A DNA stretch of 64,000 bases, taken from assembly GCF_003148765.1 (NCBI RefSeq), contig NZ_QGGV01000001.1, positions 180,001 through 244,000 of the forward strand, written 5' to 3'. A program made the position numbers and the translations under genes. Numbering within the stretch: position 1 is the stretch's first letter; every line of letters begins with the position of its first letter. Below, piece after piece: positions 1 through 7,450 of this stretch. Origin of the DNA: Silicimonas algicola (lineage in GTDB: Bacteria > Pseudomonadota > Alphaproteobacteria > Rhodobacterales > Rhodobacteraceae). The notes beneath the pieces were generated by a model. It worked only from the letters and a program-made list of their open reading frames with translations, made no database searches and was not told where the DNA came from.

Positions 1-870
<870 letters not shown>

Positions 871-955
871 GATCCAGAAGCAGTCTGGCTCGATCGAGAG
901 CATACGCCGCTCTTGACTTGGAAACGTCATCACTGATGACGATGTTGTTCTTTTG

Positions 956-1072
956 GTTTGGTGGTCATAGCGCAAGCAAAACACCCGATCCCATCCCGAA
1001 CTCGGCAGTTAAGTGCTGCAGCGCCGATGGTACTGCGTCTTAAGACGTGGGAGAGTAGGTCACCGCCAAACC
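956..1072 (+). rRNA. 5S ribosomal RNA
   Basis: This is a complete 5S gene of about 117 nt. The 5' GTTTGGTGGTC and the 3' CACCGCCAAACC form the terminal helix, and the internal CCCGATCCCATCCCGAACTCG segment region is typical of 5S. Flanking segments 939-950 (ACGATGTTGTTC) and 1077-1088 (GAGCAACATCGT) can pair across the gene, which is the expected processing stem of an rRNA precursor. The exact ends are by analogy. Confidence 0.95.
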
Positions 1073-1114
1073 TAATGAGCAACATCGTATGTATCTCTCG
1101 ACGATGTTCGATTG

Positions 1115-1147
1115 AAACCGCCGCCTCTCTGAGGCGGCGGTTTTTGT
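1115..1147 (+). terminator. Rho-independent terminator after 5S rRNA
   Basis: A 13-bp perfect stem (AAACCGCCGCCTC at 1115-1127, loop 1128-1130, complement at 1131-1143) runs directly into a T-run. It should end the rRNA transcript before the tRNA-fMet gene. Confidence 0.9.
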
Positions 1148-1269
1148 TTTGAAGACACCATCGCGATCTCAGCATGTGTAGGACCAGTGCTTTGGAGCCC
1201 CTCGGACATCGTGATAGTGTGGGCAGAGAAATCTACCTGCCCGAAGCTCGGCGCGCTGCCCTTTCGCAG

Positions 1270-1632
1270 TTAACTGAAGAGGCCACGGGCTCGATCCGCC
1301 TGTACCATTCCACATGAGTTAGAAAGGGCGACGTACTCACCTGCCTTATTGGCGGCCCAGGCTTGCAGGAACGCGTCGGCCTTTGCATCGAGCCAGACGA
1401 GCAGCATTGGACGCTCCAGCTGCACCAACTTCGGTGCAACGATCTTGGCTTGGGTCAGGATCAGCCAGAGTGCGATCACGACCCCCAAGACAAGACCAAT
1501 GCAACGAAAGGAAGAACGAAGGCGTGCAGGAACATGCCGTGGCGATAGGATGGGACGCCCAAGCGCAGCAAGTGGAGGCCGCGCCCTGGGTCCCCGGGTG
1601 TCGCTTTCAGTCCCACATCGGCACGACGTCAC
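1270..1632 (-). CDS. Possible small membrane protein between 5S rRNA and tRNA-fMet
   Basis: This open frame of up to 120 codons lies on the minus strand in the unusually long gap between 5S rRNA and tRNA-fMet. Its first part is Arg/Pro-rich and unconvincing. From about residue 43 it has one good hydrophobic helix (CIGLVLGVVIALWLILTQ), followed by a plausible soluble tail. A shorter start is likely. The family is not recognised, there is no operon partner, and the frame could be chance. The rest of 1146-1661 shows no other gene. Confidence 0.3.
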   Translation of the reverse strand: MTSCRCGTESDTRGPRARPPLAALGRPILSPRHVPARLRSSFRCIGLVLGVVIALWLILTQAKIVAPKLVQLERPMLLVWLDAKADAFLQAWAANKAGEYVALSNSCGMVQADRARGLFS

Positions 1633-1661
1633 GGAAACTTGGAAAACTTCCCCGCCGACCC

Positions 1662-1690
1662 TTGCGGTGCCACGGAATGACGGCTAGATG
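1662..1690 (+). promoter_or_regulatory. Candidate promoter for tRNA-fMet
   Basis: TTGCGG at 1662-1667 and TAGATG at 1685-1690 are separated by 17 bp, and the tRNA begins 13 nt downstream. It sits after the 5S terminator, so a separate promoter is needed unless transcription reads through. This is a sequence-pattern inference only. Confidence 0.45.
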
Positions 1691-1702
1691 ACACTTCGGT
1701 GA

Positions 1703-1780
<78 letters not shown>

Positions 1781-1808
1781 AAACAGCAGCAATTACAGCT
1801 GTTTGCGC

Positions 1809-1830
1809 AGCCCCTCCGCGGGGCTGTTTT
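1809..1830 (+). terminator. Terminator just inside the element, downstream of tRNA-fMet
   Basis: AGCCCC (1809-1814), loop TCCGC, GGGGCT (1820-1825), then GTTTT. It lies inside the element, so integration supplies a transcription stop behind the tRNA. A weaker AAACAGC/GCTGTTT stem precedes it at about 1781-1804. Confidence 0.8.
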
Positions 1831-1986
1831 GCTGTCCTGTAGTCGAAACAGCACCTAGCTAGCCGCCACAGAGCGAGTCGTTGGGAAAGTGTCATAGGGC
1901 CTCGCTGAGCGAGTGCAGCGCACGGTAGCCCTTCAGCTCACAGAGTTCAGCTAGCGGGGACTCTGGCGGCAAATCGGCGAACGAAC

Positions 1987-2523
1987 CTAGATCGCAACGC
2001 CCATCATGTCTACGACACCCCATGTCATGCAGGACTTTGGAGCAATACTTTCATGTTCGCAGAAGTTGATGTTTTCCAGCTGCTCGGGTTCAAGTTCAGG
2101 TAGGTCTACTCTGAACTCCGCTTCACCTAAGGGGTCTATCCAAATCGGTGTTTCGGCAGAAATCTCTTGCGCGTTGCCGTCCGCGTCGAAAATGCTGAGA
2201 GAAATACGGACCCAAGTAGTAACATGGTCGGCCGTCCTGTTTTCGAGGATGCCACCCCAGCCAACCGTTTGCTGGTTCATCCTTGGTCCGGCGCGTCCGG
2301 TCGCATGGTCGTTGTCATATAGACGCTTCTGAAAGGTGCTGACACACGTTGCCCTGACGGCCTCTTTGGACAGAAGTTCACTCCTTGAATAGTCCATGCA
2401 AGTTTCGACACCCTTCAAGGTGCCCTGATACGTCGCCTCGTTTATCGCTCGCTGCACGGGCTCAACACCAAAGACCAAGGCCGCTACGAGACACGCTAAA
2501 CCGACAATCAGAATGTTCTTCAT
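1987..2523 (-). CDS. Predicted exported or membrane-anchored protein, unknown function
   Basis: A 178-residue protein with one N-terminal hydrophobic segment (about residues 4-19), so it is probably secreted or anchored. The rest is acidic and soluble and contains four cysteines (MDYSR preceded by ETC, RATCV, NFCEH, KSCMTW) that could form disulfides in the periplasm. The family is not recognised. It is the leftmost gene of the element and is separated from the next cassette by about 280 bp of poorly coding DNA. Cargo of unknown role is the most that can be said. Confidence 0.7.
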   Translation of the reverse strand: MKNILIVGLACLVAALVFGVEPVQRAINEATYQGTLKGVETCMDYSRSELLSKEAVRATCVSTFQKRLYDNDHATGRAGPRMNQQTVGWGGILENRTADHVTTWVRISLSIFDADGNAQEISAETPIWIDPLGEAEFRVDLPELEPEQLENINFCEHESIAPKSCMTWGVVDMMGVAI

Positions 2524-2553
2524 CTAGCATGTCTCCGTCAGGCTTTCGCGGAG

Positions 2554-2805
2554 CTATACCAGCTTTCCGAGGACCAAAATGCGGCGATTGCAGGGCCCCA
2601 CGGAGGGAAAGCGGGCATGTCTCAGGCAGCGGTTCGCTGAAGCCGAACGAGTTGAGACGAGGCTCGCTGTAGTCGCGCGTGGAGCCGGTTTGTCCCTTTG
2701 GGCAGCCACCCCCCTGAGCCCCCCGACCTGCGACTGTGGGTGCGGCTGTAGCGGCGGCTCGCCTTGCTGCCATCGTGCCAACCACGGCGGCTGCTCACTC
2801 AGCAT
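2554..2805 (-). CDS. Doubtful or degraded ORF at the end of the small-gene cassette
   Basis: An ATG at 2805 overlaps the stop of the upstream gene in the same translationally coupled way as the other joints in this cassette (ATGCTGA). It opens an 83-codon frame starting MLSEQPPWLARWQQGEP. The first 25 or so residues look protein-like, but the remainder is Arg/Ser/Ala-rich and resembles non-coding translation. It may be the truncated start of a gene lost by deletion. Nothing else convincing is present in 2524-2798. Confidence 0.25.
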   Translation of the reverse strand: MLSEQPPWLARWQQGEPPLQPHPQSQVGGLRGVAAQRDKPAPRATTASLVSTRSASANRCLRHARFPSVGPCNRRILVLGKLV

Positions 2806-3026
2806 AGGCCTTCCTCTTCCCACCGGCGAAGGCACCGCAGCACGCCGCCATCGCCCTTCTCACCGAGCCAGTCGATCCTGTCCAGCCCACCAGCTTCAGC
2901 TTCGACGCGTATCCGCGCCTCGAACGCGTCGAAGGAACCATAGGCGCGGGCGATGCGCGAGAGCCGGGGCCGCCGCGCATCTTCGAGGCGGGCGACCCGC
3001 GCCAATAGTGCCCGCGCGCTACCCAT
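2799..3026 (-). CDS. Small conserved-looking protein of the element, unknown
   Basis: A 75-residue charged protein. It begins with an Arg/Leu-rich helix (ARALLARVARLEDARRP) and ends with an acidic helix and a terminal Cys. It has no membrane segment or known motif. The start overlaps the stop of the upstream gene by 8 bp, which suggests translational coupling within the minus-strand cassette that begins at 4174. Short proteins of this form occur in alphaproteobacterial phages and islands, but I cannot name a family. Confidence 0.55.
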   Translation of the reverse strand: MGSARALLARVARLEDARRPRLSRIARAYGSFDAFEARIRVEAEAGGLDRIDWLGEKGDGGVLRCLRRWEEEGLC

Positions 3027-3315
3027 CGCCTTTCAGCACCTTCAGCGCAGCGCCTAGACGCAGGGCGGCAGCGAGATTCGCATCATTTCGGGCTTGCCGA
3101 TCTTTCGCCGCTTCCAGTTCGCGCTGGTGCAGCAACTTCTGCTCTTCAGGCGTGACGGTGTGGTCAGGGTCGTCCTTCGCCACGACACTTTCGTTGCGCC
3201 AATGGCGGCCATAGGCGAACGTTACTCCCCGATCCTCCTCCTCCACAGGGCGAGGCGTCCGGACGGACCCGCGGGCTGGATCGAACCAGCGATCGGGTGG
3301 GGATGCGCGTCTCAT
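3019..3315 (-). CDS. Small hypothetical protein of the element
   Basis: A 98-residue hydrophilic protein. A basic N-terminal stretch is followed by a charged helical region near residues 55-90 (EEQKLLHQRELEAAKDRQAR) that could form a short coiled coil. Its start overlaps the upstream stop by 4 bp (ATGA), and its stop overlaps the next start. No family is recognised. Its place in a chain of overlapping genes with a DUF5681-type protein suggests a shared role, perhaps in DNA handling of the element; that is inference. Confidence 0.6.
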   Translation of the reverse strand: MRRASPPDRWFDPARGSVRTPRPVEEEDRGVTFAYGRHWRNESVVAKDDPDHTVTPEEQKLLHQRELEAAKDRQARNDANLAAALRLGAALKVLKGDG

Positions 3316-3704
3316 TCAATCGCCCTCAACTGCCTCAACACGCCATGCGCTTCACGTCGAATCTCAGGATCGTCGCTGTCCCGCATCAGGTCCCCCATTG
3401 CCGTCACCAAGATGCTTCGCACCTCGCCATGCTCCTGGTCGGTGAGGGTGGCCATGAAGTGCGCTATGCTGCTGCGGTTCCGGTGCATGTATTCAGGACC
3501 GGTGACCGGGACCACTTCGATATGGTGCTCCATCACGTCCGCCATCTCGCGCGCCCATGTCACTGCCGTCTCGTACTCCGCGATCTTCTTGGTGAGAAGC
3601 ACGCGCCGTCCGCTGGGCGTGCCAATGCGCACCTCCACGAATAGGTCCTCCGGCAACGGTTCGTATGCCGCAACCATGTTGCGCTTCGTATGAATGACGC
3701 TCAT
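3312..3704 (-). CDS. Hypothetical protein of the element (130 aa)
   Basis: A 130-residue soluble protein. The N-terminal half looks like a small beta-rich domain (EDLFVEVRIGTPSGRRVLLT), and the C-terminal half is helical and acidic (ALTDQEHG-like, DSDDPEIRREAHGVLRQL). No catalytic motif or membrane segment is visible. The start codon overlaps the stop of the DUF5681-type gene by 4 bp (ATGA), so the two are probably translated together. No family is recognised. Confidence 0.65.
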   Translation of the reverse strand: MSVIHTKRNMVAAYEPLPEDLFVEVRIGTPSGRRVLLTKKIAEYETAVTWAREMADVMEHHIEVVPVTGPEYMHRNRSSIAHFMATLTDQEHGEVRSILVTAMGDLMRDSDDPEIRREAHGVLRQLRAIE

Positions 3705-4174
3705 CGCTTCACCTCCCGAGATTCAAGTTCGAGGATCCGCCGCTCCAGCTCCGTCACAGCCTCGATGCCAGCGACCGAACTGAGGCACCCAATCAGGATG
3801 CGCCCGGTGTCGGGGTCCACTTCGCCGTTCGCCACCGCCTGCATGATCTGACGGGCTTGCTCGGCAAGTGGCGCATCCCTGTTCAACTCGAACTGGACTC
3901 GCTCCGCCTGCGACTTGATGACGGGAGCGCAGCGGGACAGGACCAGCCCCGCCGCGGTCATGTCGCCTTCCATCGCCGCGTCAATGACCACGCGGGCGAC
4001 AGCGGGTGCGTCATCCATCAGCGCCCGTGTCACCTTCGTTCGCTTATCAAGGACACCCTTAGGACGCCCAAGAGGGTTCGGACTTGCCATACCGGCTTCC
4101 CACTTCGTGGGTGCGGGCTTTGGCACGAAGCCCTTCTTCCACTCGGGTTGGATAAGTTCGGTCTGCTTTGCCAT
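3701..4174 (-). CDS. DUF5681-type protein (GRPKG motif), possible DNA-binding/packaging-related
   Basis: A 157-residue protein whose N-terminal part carries NPLGRPKGVLDKRTKVTRAL (about residues 33-52). This basic motif is typical of DUF5681 proteins, which are frequent in alphaproteobacterial phages and islands. The rest is helical, with a C-terminal segment rich in Glu/Leu (VTELERRILELE). By context such proteins are often compared with small terminase-like DNA binders, but that function is not established. It heads the cassette of four or five overlapping genes that ends near 2799. Start at 4174 with no better alternative upstream. Confidence 0.7.
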   Translation of the reverse strand: MAKQTELIQPEWKKGFVPKPAPTKWEAGMASPNPLGRPKGVLDKRTKVTRALMDDAPAVARVVIDAAMEGDMTAAGLVLSRCAPVIKSQAERVQFELNRDAPLAEQARQIMQAVANGEVDPDTGRILIGCLSSVAGIEAVTELERRILELESREVKR

Positions 4175-4209
4175 CCGTCGATCCTGATCTTATCAAGGTG
4201 CGAGCAGCG

Positions 4210-4923
4210 TCACGCGGAGGTGGCTTTGTCAGCCGCCATCTGTGCGAGGCGGACTTGCCTCGCCTTGGTGGACGTGCCGCCCACAGCCTTTTCCATCGCA
4301 ACGAAGACCTTGCCTGCGTCACGGTCCAGCATCGCCTTCGCCTGTTGCAGAACGTGCAGGCGCTTCGCCACGTCGGGACGCTGCTTTTGGTTCCAGTGCT
4401 TCAGGTACGTCTTCTGTAAGTCAGGGGTCAGGCCGCTGAGGTAGGCAGGCCCCATCAACACAGCCCCGACTGTCAAGCTGTCTCCACCGTCCACCGCGTC
4501 GCTGATGAGCTGGTGCAGCTTGTCTGTCGGCAGTGACTTGGCATGGGCGCGTATCTCCGCCGCGACGCTCCCTGACGCCTTCTCTGCAATAGGCTGCGCA
4601 AGCTCGCCCTCAAGGTATCTGATCGTAGTCGTAATGCGGGCACTGGTGGCGTCGAATGTCCGGGTCGCGCTCTCCAGCTTCTTCGCCGCGAAGCCGTCCA
4701 GCTGGAGCAGGCGGGCGTCTGCCGTCTTGCTGGTGTCCTGCTCCACCTTCTCGCGGGCGTCCCATACGGAGCGGACGTTCTCGTAGGCGGTGCTGAAGGC
4801 GGTCATGACCTGGGCGAGCACGTCCTTCGTGTCGTCACCGTAGCCGTCAATGTTTTCCACAACGCCGGGATGAAGAGCCGGGGTGATGCGGGTGTCCACT
4901 TTCACGTCGTCTGTGATGCTCAT
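4210..4923 (-). CDS. Helical protein of the element, unknown function
   Basis: A 237-residue soluble protein that looks almost fully alpha-helical, with likely coiled-coil segments around residues 45-115 (AREKVEQDTSKTADARLLQ, TTIRYLEGELAQ). No catalytic motif, signal or membrane segment is seen. It is 35 bp upstream of the DUF5681-type gene and is probably the first gene of the same transcript. A 27-bp palindromic motif lies about 120 bp upstream (5042-5068) and may control it. It resembles neither a named phage structural protein nor a toxin that I can identify. Confidence 0.65.
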   Translation of the reverse strand: MSITDDVKVDTRITPALHPGVVENIDGYGDDTKDVLAQVMTAFSTAYENVRSVWDAREKVEQDTSKTADARLLQLDGFAAKKLESATRTFDATSARITTTIRYLEGELAQPIAEKASGSVAAEIRAHAKSLPTDKLHQLISDAVDGGDSLTVGAVLMGPAYLSGLTPDLQKTYLKHWNQKQRPDVAKRLHVLQQAKAMLDRDAGKVFVAMEKAVGGTSTKARQVRLAQMAADKATSA

Positions 4924-5041
4924 TTTCGTCCCTCGATGCCTGATCTGGCTACAAATGTGCTATAAGCGTACCTGCTCTCGCTTTAGGTCCACTAGCTTTT
5001 TCTTTTCCTAACAATGCCTTAGGTCGATGGGGGAAAGGGTC

Positions 5042-5068
5042 GGCGGACATATTGCGGATATGCGGGTC
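5042..5068. repeat. 27-bp palindromic motif, copy 1
   Basis: GGCGGACATAT, five variable bases (TGCGG), ATATG, C, GGGTC. The core CATAT-N5-ATATG is a perfect dyad. Copy 2 at 6980-7006 has the same parts and spacing. Copy 1 lies between the stop of the HEPN gene and the start of the helical protein at 4923, in promoter position for the latter. It may be an operator or a ParA-system centromere-like site. Confidence 0.75.
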
Positions 5069-5095
5069 CGTAATTCTGAGGGGGCAGTCTTGGTC

Positions 5096-5737
5096 CTAGT
5101 CCTCTTCCGGCAGGGCTTCAGCTATGACGCCTGGCAGATGCTCGCCGAGTTCAAGGATGAAAGCGATAGTCAATTCGGTGTCGGGCTTATCGATTGGCCA
5201 CAGAGTTATGCCCGCTAATGTTGGGTTCACGTCTGCTTCGTGAGCAATTTGGTTGCGCCTCTTCCAAATACTCTTTAACTGGCCCTTTACTTGGACATCA
5301 GTTCGCCTGTCACCCACTACCTTCCCTTCGTTCAACCTCTCAGTAATCTTCTGCCAGGGGTTTGCACAATAACATGAAAGCATCTCCGCTAACTTTGCTG
5401 GGTCAACAAATGCCTTGTAGGAGTTGGACTGACGAATCTGGCTTTCGGCCGCGTTAGATCGCTCCTCAGCATCATTGATGGTCATCAACTCCATTGGTAG
5501 GGTGATATTTCGCGTTTTCAGCGAGGACCGAAATCTGTGCTTGGCCTCTACCAACGCAAGCTCATGCGCAAAGAAATCAAACGAGCTAACCGCTAGGATG
5601 TAGGCTGACCGCAGAGCGTCATCATTTGCAGGGTCACGAATGCGAATGGCAGACAGCGCATCGAATAGGCTAACCATCTGACGTGCCCGCTCGACAGCGT
5701 GTAGAAAGGTTGCAATCGCGTCGTCAAACCTTTCCAT
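5096..5737 (-). CDS. HEPN-domain protein (putative RNase), partner of ParA
   Basis: A 213-residue helical protein. It carries RNQIAH at residues 161-166, the RNxxxH form of the HEPN RNase motif, near the C-terminus as expected. The helix SAYILAVSSFDFFAHEL (about residues 44-60) resembles the first helix of RiboL-PSP-type HEPN domains. HEPN proteins are metal-independent RNases or RNA binders common in toxin-antitoxin and antiviral systems. The start lies 5 bp after the ParA stop, so the two genes form one operon. The DNA is visibly A+T-richer than the host genes around the element. The target and any control by ParA are unknown. Confidence 0.75.
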   Translation of the reverse strand: MERFDDAIATFLHAVERARQMVSLFDALSAIRIRDPANDDALRSAYILAVSSFDFFAHELALVEAKHRFRSSLKTRNITLPMELMTINDAEERSNAAESQIRQSNSYKAFVDPAKLAEMLSCYCANPWQKITERLNEGKVVGDRRTDVQVKGQLKSIWKRRNQIAHEADVNPTLAGITLWPIDKPDTELTIAFILELGEHLPGVIAEALPEED

Positions 5738-5742
5738 TGGAG

Positions 5743-6807
5743 CTAGAAACTATCAGCTAGTGCGATCACCTTTTTCGCTCCGCTCTCGAAGCCCAACCGC
5801 ACGTCGTCGATTTTGTTCCTGTACGTATCTGCGACATTTCCGCGGAACGTTGTATCGGCTTGGAGATCGATGGCGAACACGGGTTTTGCAAGTTCCTGAG
5901 CCGTCGCGATTAATCCGTCGAGCGAACCGATTTCCATTAAAAACTGATCTGTAGGTGCACCGGCGGAATTGTAGACCTCGTCCGGAAGCAGCATTTTTGC
6001 GTTGCGCAAGGCTTCTAGGAGATCCGCCTCCCTTGTCTCTGCAAGTCGATCAAACCACCTTTGAAAGGCCTGAGTAGGCCTGGCTTCCTCCTCGCCTCTG
6101 GCCCGCTTTCGAAAATTCTGGACCGTCGAGCCAAGATATTTTGGGCTGGAATCTGGAAATGGGTAATCGGCCATCTTCAATACGGCATTGCTTGCTGCTT
6201 TCTTCCCCCATTCTGACCACTTTGGAAGCGTTCGAGAAAGTGATCTGAGCGCCATCGAGGAAAAAAGATCTGGCGCCATTGGAATTATGAATGCGTCGCT
6301 GGTCATGAAAAGATTCTGATTGATCGCTCCAAGGCTTGGACTCATGTCTATAAGTGCAAAATCTATGGAGTTCTGTTCGCCGGTAATAGTGATCGCATGG
6401 TGCAGCGCTCCCGGAATGTTCTGGAGCGCTGAGAGCGTATTGCTAAGTTCATGTGAGACTGCAAGCTGGCTTTCATACTCAGAAAGACCGACGTGCCCGG
6501 GTAGTAAGAAAAGGTCACGGCACGTCGGTGACGGAAAGAGTTCGGTTGGTTCAATCATGTAGGGGCGCGACTCAAATGCCGGCCGAACCGCATCCCGGAT
6601 ATTTCGCGGCTTTTGCGGAACTTCGCTTTCAAATGGATAGTCCTCTGCGTCAACATCGCCAAGAAAAACGCCTGTCAGATTACATTGTGGGTCGCAGTCC
6701 ACAAGCATCGTTCGCTTACCCATCAACGCTAGCATCCAGCCAAGATGAAAGGTCATCGTAGTCTTGGCGACGCCGCCTTTATGATTGAAGATTGCGATCT
6801 GTTTCAT
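5743..6807 (-). CDS. ParA-family ATPase
   Basis: A 354-residue ATPase with the deviant Walker A motif KGGVAKTT at residues 10-17 and the Walker B-like FALIDMSPSLGAINQN near 150. The family (ParA/MinD/Soj) drives plasmid and chromosome partition by ATP-dependent DNA binding and dimerisation. The protein is longer than minimal ParA proteins because of a C-terminal helical extension (about residues 240-354). No ParB-like gene follows; instead the downstream partner is a HEPN protein. A 27-bp palindrome lies about 170 bp upstream. Either partition or a switch controlling the HEPN protein is possible. Confidence 0.88.
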   Translation of the reverse strand: MKQIAIFNHKGGVAKTTMTFHLGWMLALMGKRTMLVDCDPQCNLTGVFLGDVDAEDYPFESEVPQKPRNIRDAVRPAFESRPYMIEPTELFPSPTCRDLFLLPGHVGLSEYESQLAVSHELSNTLSALQNIPGALHHAITITGEQNSIDFALIDMSPSLGAINQNLFMTSDAFIIPMAPDLFSSMALRSLSRTLPKWSEWGKKAASNAVLKMADYPFPDSSPKYLGSTVQNFRKRARGEEEARPTQAFQRWFDRLAETREADLLEALRNAKMLLPDEVYNSAGAPTDQFLMEIGSLDGLIATAQELAKPVFAIDLQADTTFRGNVADTYRNKIDDVRLGFESGAKKVIALADSF

Positions 6808-6979
6808 CTAAGTTCCTAGTATTGCTGTCATCCATTATGACGGTAAACTATATGAAGCGCCAAGAGTTTTCGTACGACGTTGCTGACATATTTCGAAGTA
6901 ATGTCCTGCTAGTGAAAGGCTAGACGGCTTTTTATCACCACACGCAGAACGGATGCACGCCAAGGGCTTAGGCCCCGGC

Positions 6980-7006
6980 GGCGGACATATACCCAATATG
7001 TGGGTC
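6980..7006. repeat. 27-bp palindromic motif, copy 2
   Basis: GGCGGACATAT, five variable bases (ACCCA), ATATG, T, GGGTC. It shares all fixed positions and the spacing of copy 1 at 5042-5068. It lies between the divergent ParA gene (start 6807) and the small plus-strand gene at 7074. No third copy was noticed in the element by eye. Confidence 0.75.
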
Positions 7007-7073
7007 GACCGACGGCCCAACTTTCGCCGGATTGAATCGGGATGGTGGCAGTGCCTCAGAAGGGACTTGGATC

Positions 7074-7250
7074 ATGAGCAATGACGCGACGCGCAAGTGG
7101 GCGCAGGAGCAACACCAGCGAGAGATGGACGCCGAGCGTCGCTCCGGTGGCGGCTATGCTGTCTGCCTGCACTGCAACAATCCTTTCCCCGTCTCCGAAG
7201 GTGTCGTCACGCCTGATGCCGCCATCTGCGACGTCTGTAACGACGATTAG
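7074..7250 (+). CDS. Small zinc-ribbon-like protein
   Basis: A 58-residue protein with two CxxC pairs, CLHC and CDVC, about 25 residues apart. This suggests a structural zinc site. The N-terminal part is a charged helix (ATRKWAQEQHQREMDAERR). The start is taken at ATG 7074 (MSNDATRKW); an upstream in-frame ATG at 7032 adds 14 unlikely residues. It is the only confident plus-strand gene in the element and is divergent from ParA, across copy 2 of the palindromic motif. Small zinc ribbons of this sort often act as DNA-binding adaptors, which is only a suggestion here. Confidence 0.65.
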   Translation: MSNDATRKWAQEQHQREMDAERRSGGGYAVCLHCNNPFPVSEGVVTPDAAICDVCNDD

Positions 7251-7325
7251 GAAGCTACCTGCGCGGCTCCTGCTGAACTGAGCCCAAGGAGCCAGCGAGT
7301 CGCGCGGCCGGGCGTGTCTGCGCAC

Positions 7326-7441
7326 GGTGGGGAGGGTGGTATGCGGGGAAAGTGGGGGCGATGGGGCCTTACACATTCAGCTAAGTTATTGTTTGGTATC
7401 ACGCCCCCCAGTTTCCCCACTCTCCCAGCACAGTCCCCACT
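7326..7441. other. Candidate replication-origin region: paired G-tract repeats around an A+T-rich core
   Basis: GTGGGG-type heptamers lie in one orientation at 7327-7332 and 7351-7357 (AGTGGGG). Two TCCCCACT copies lie in the opposite orientation at 7414-7421 and 7434-7441, 20 bp apart. The arms can also pair imperfectly (GGGGAAAGTGGGGG with the complement of CCCCCAGTTTCCCC). Between them is an A+T-rich core at about 7368-7401. It sits next to the RepA-like gene, between two convergent 3' ends, so a bidirectional termination structure is the main alternative. Confidence 0.4.
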
Positions 7442-7450
7442 ATCACCACA

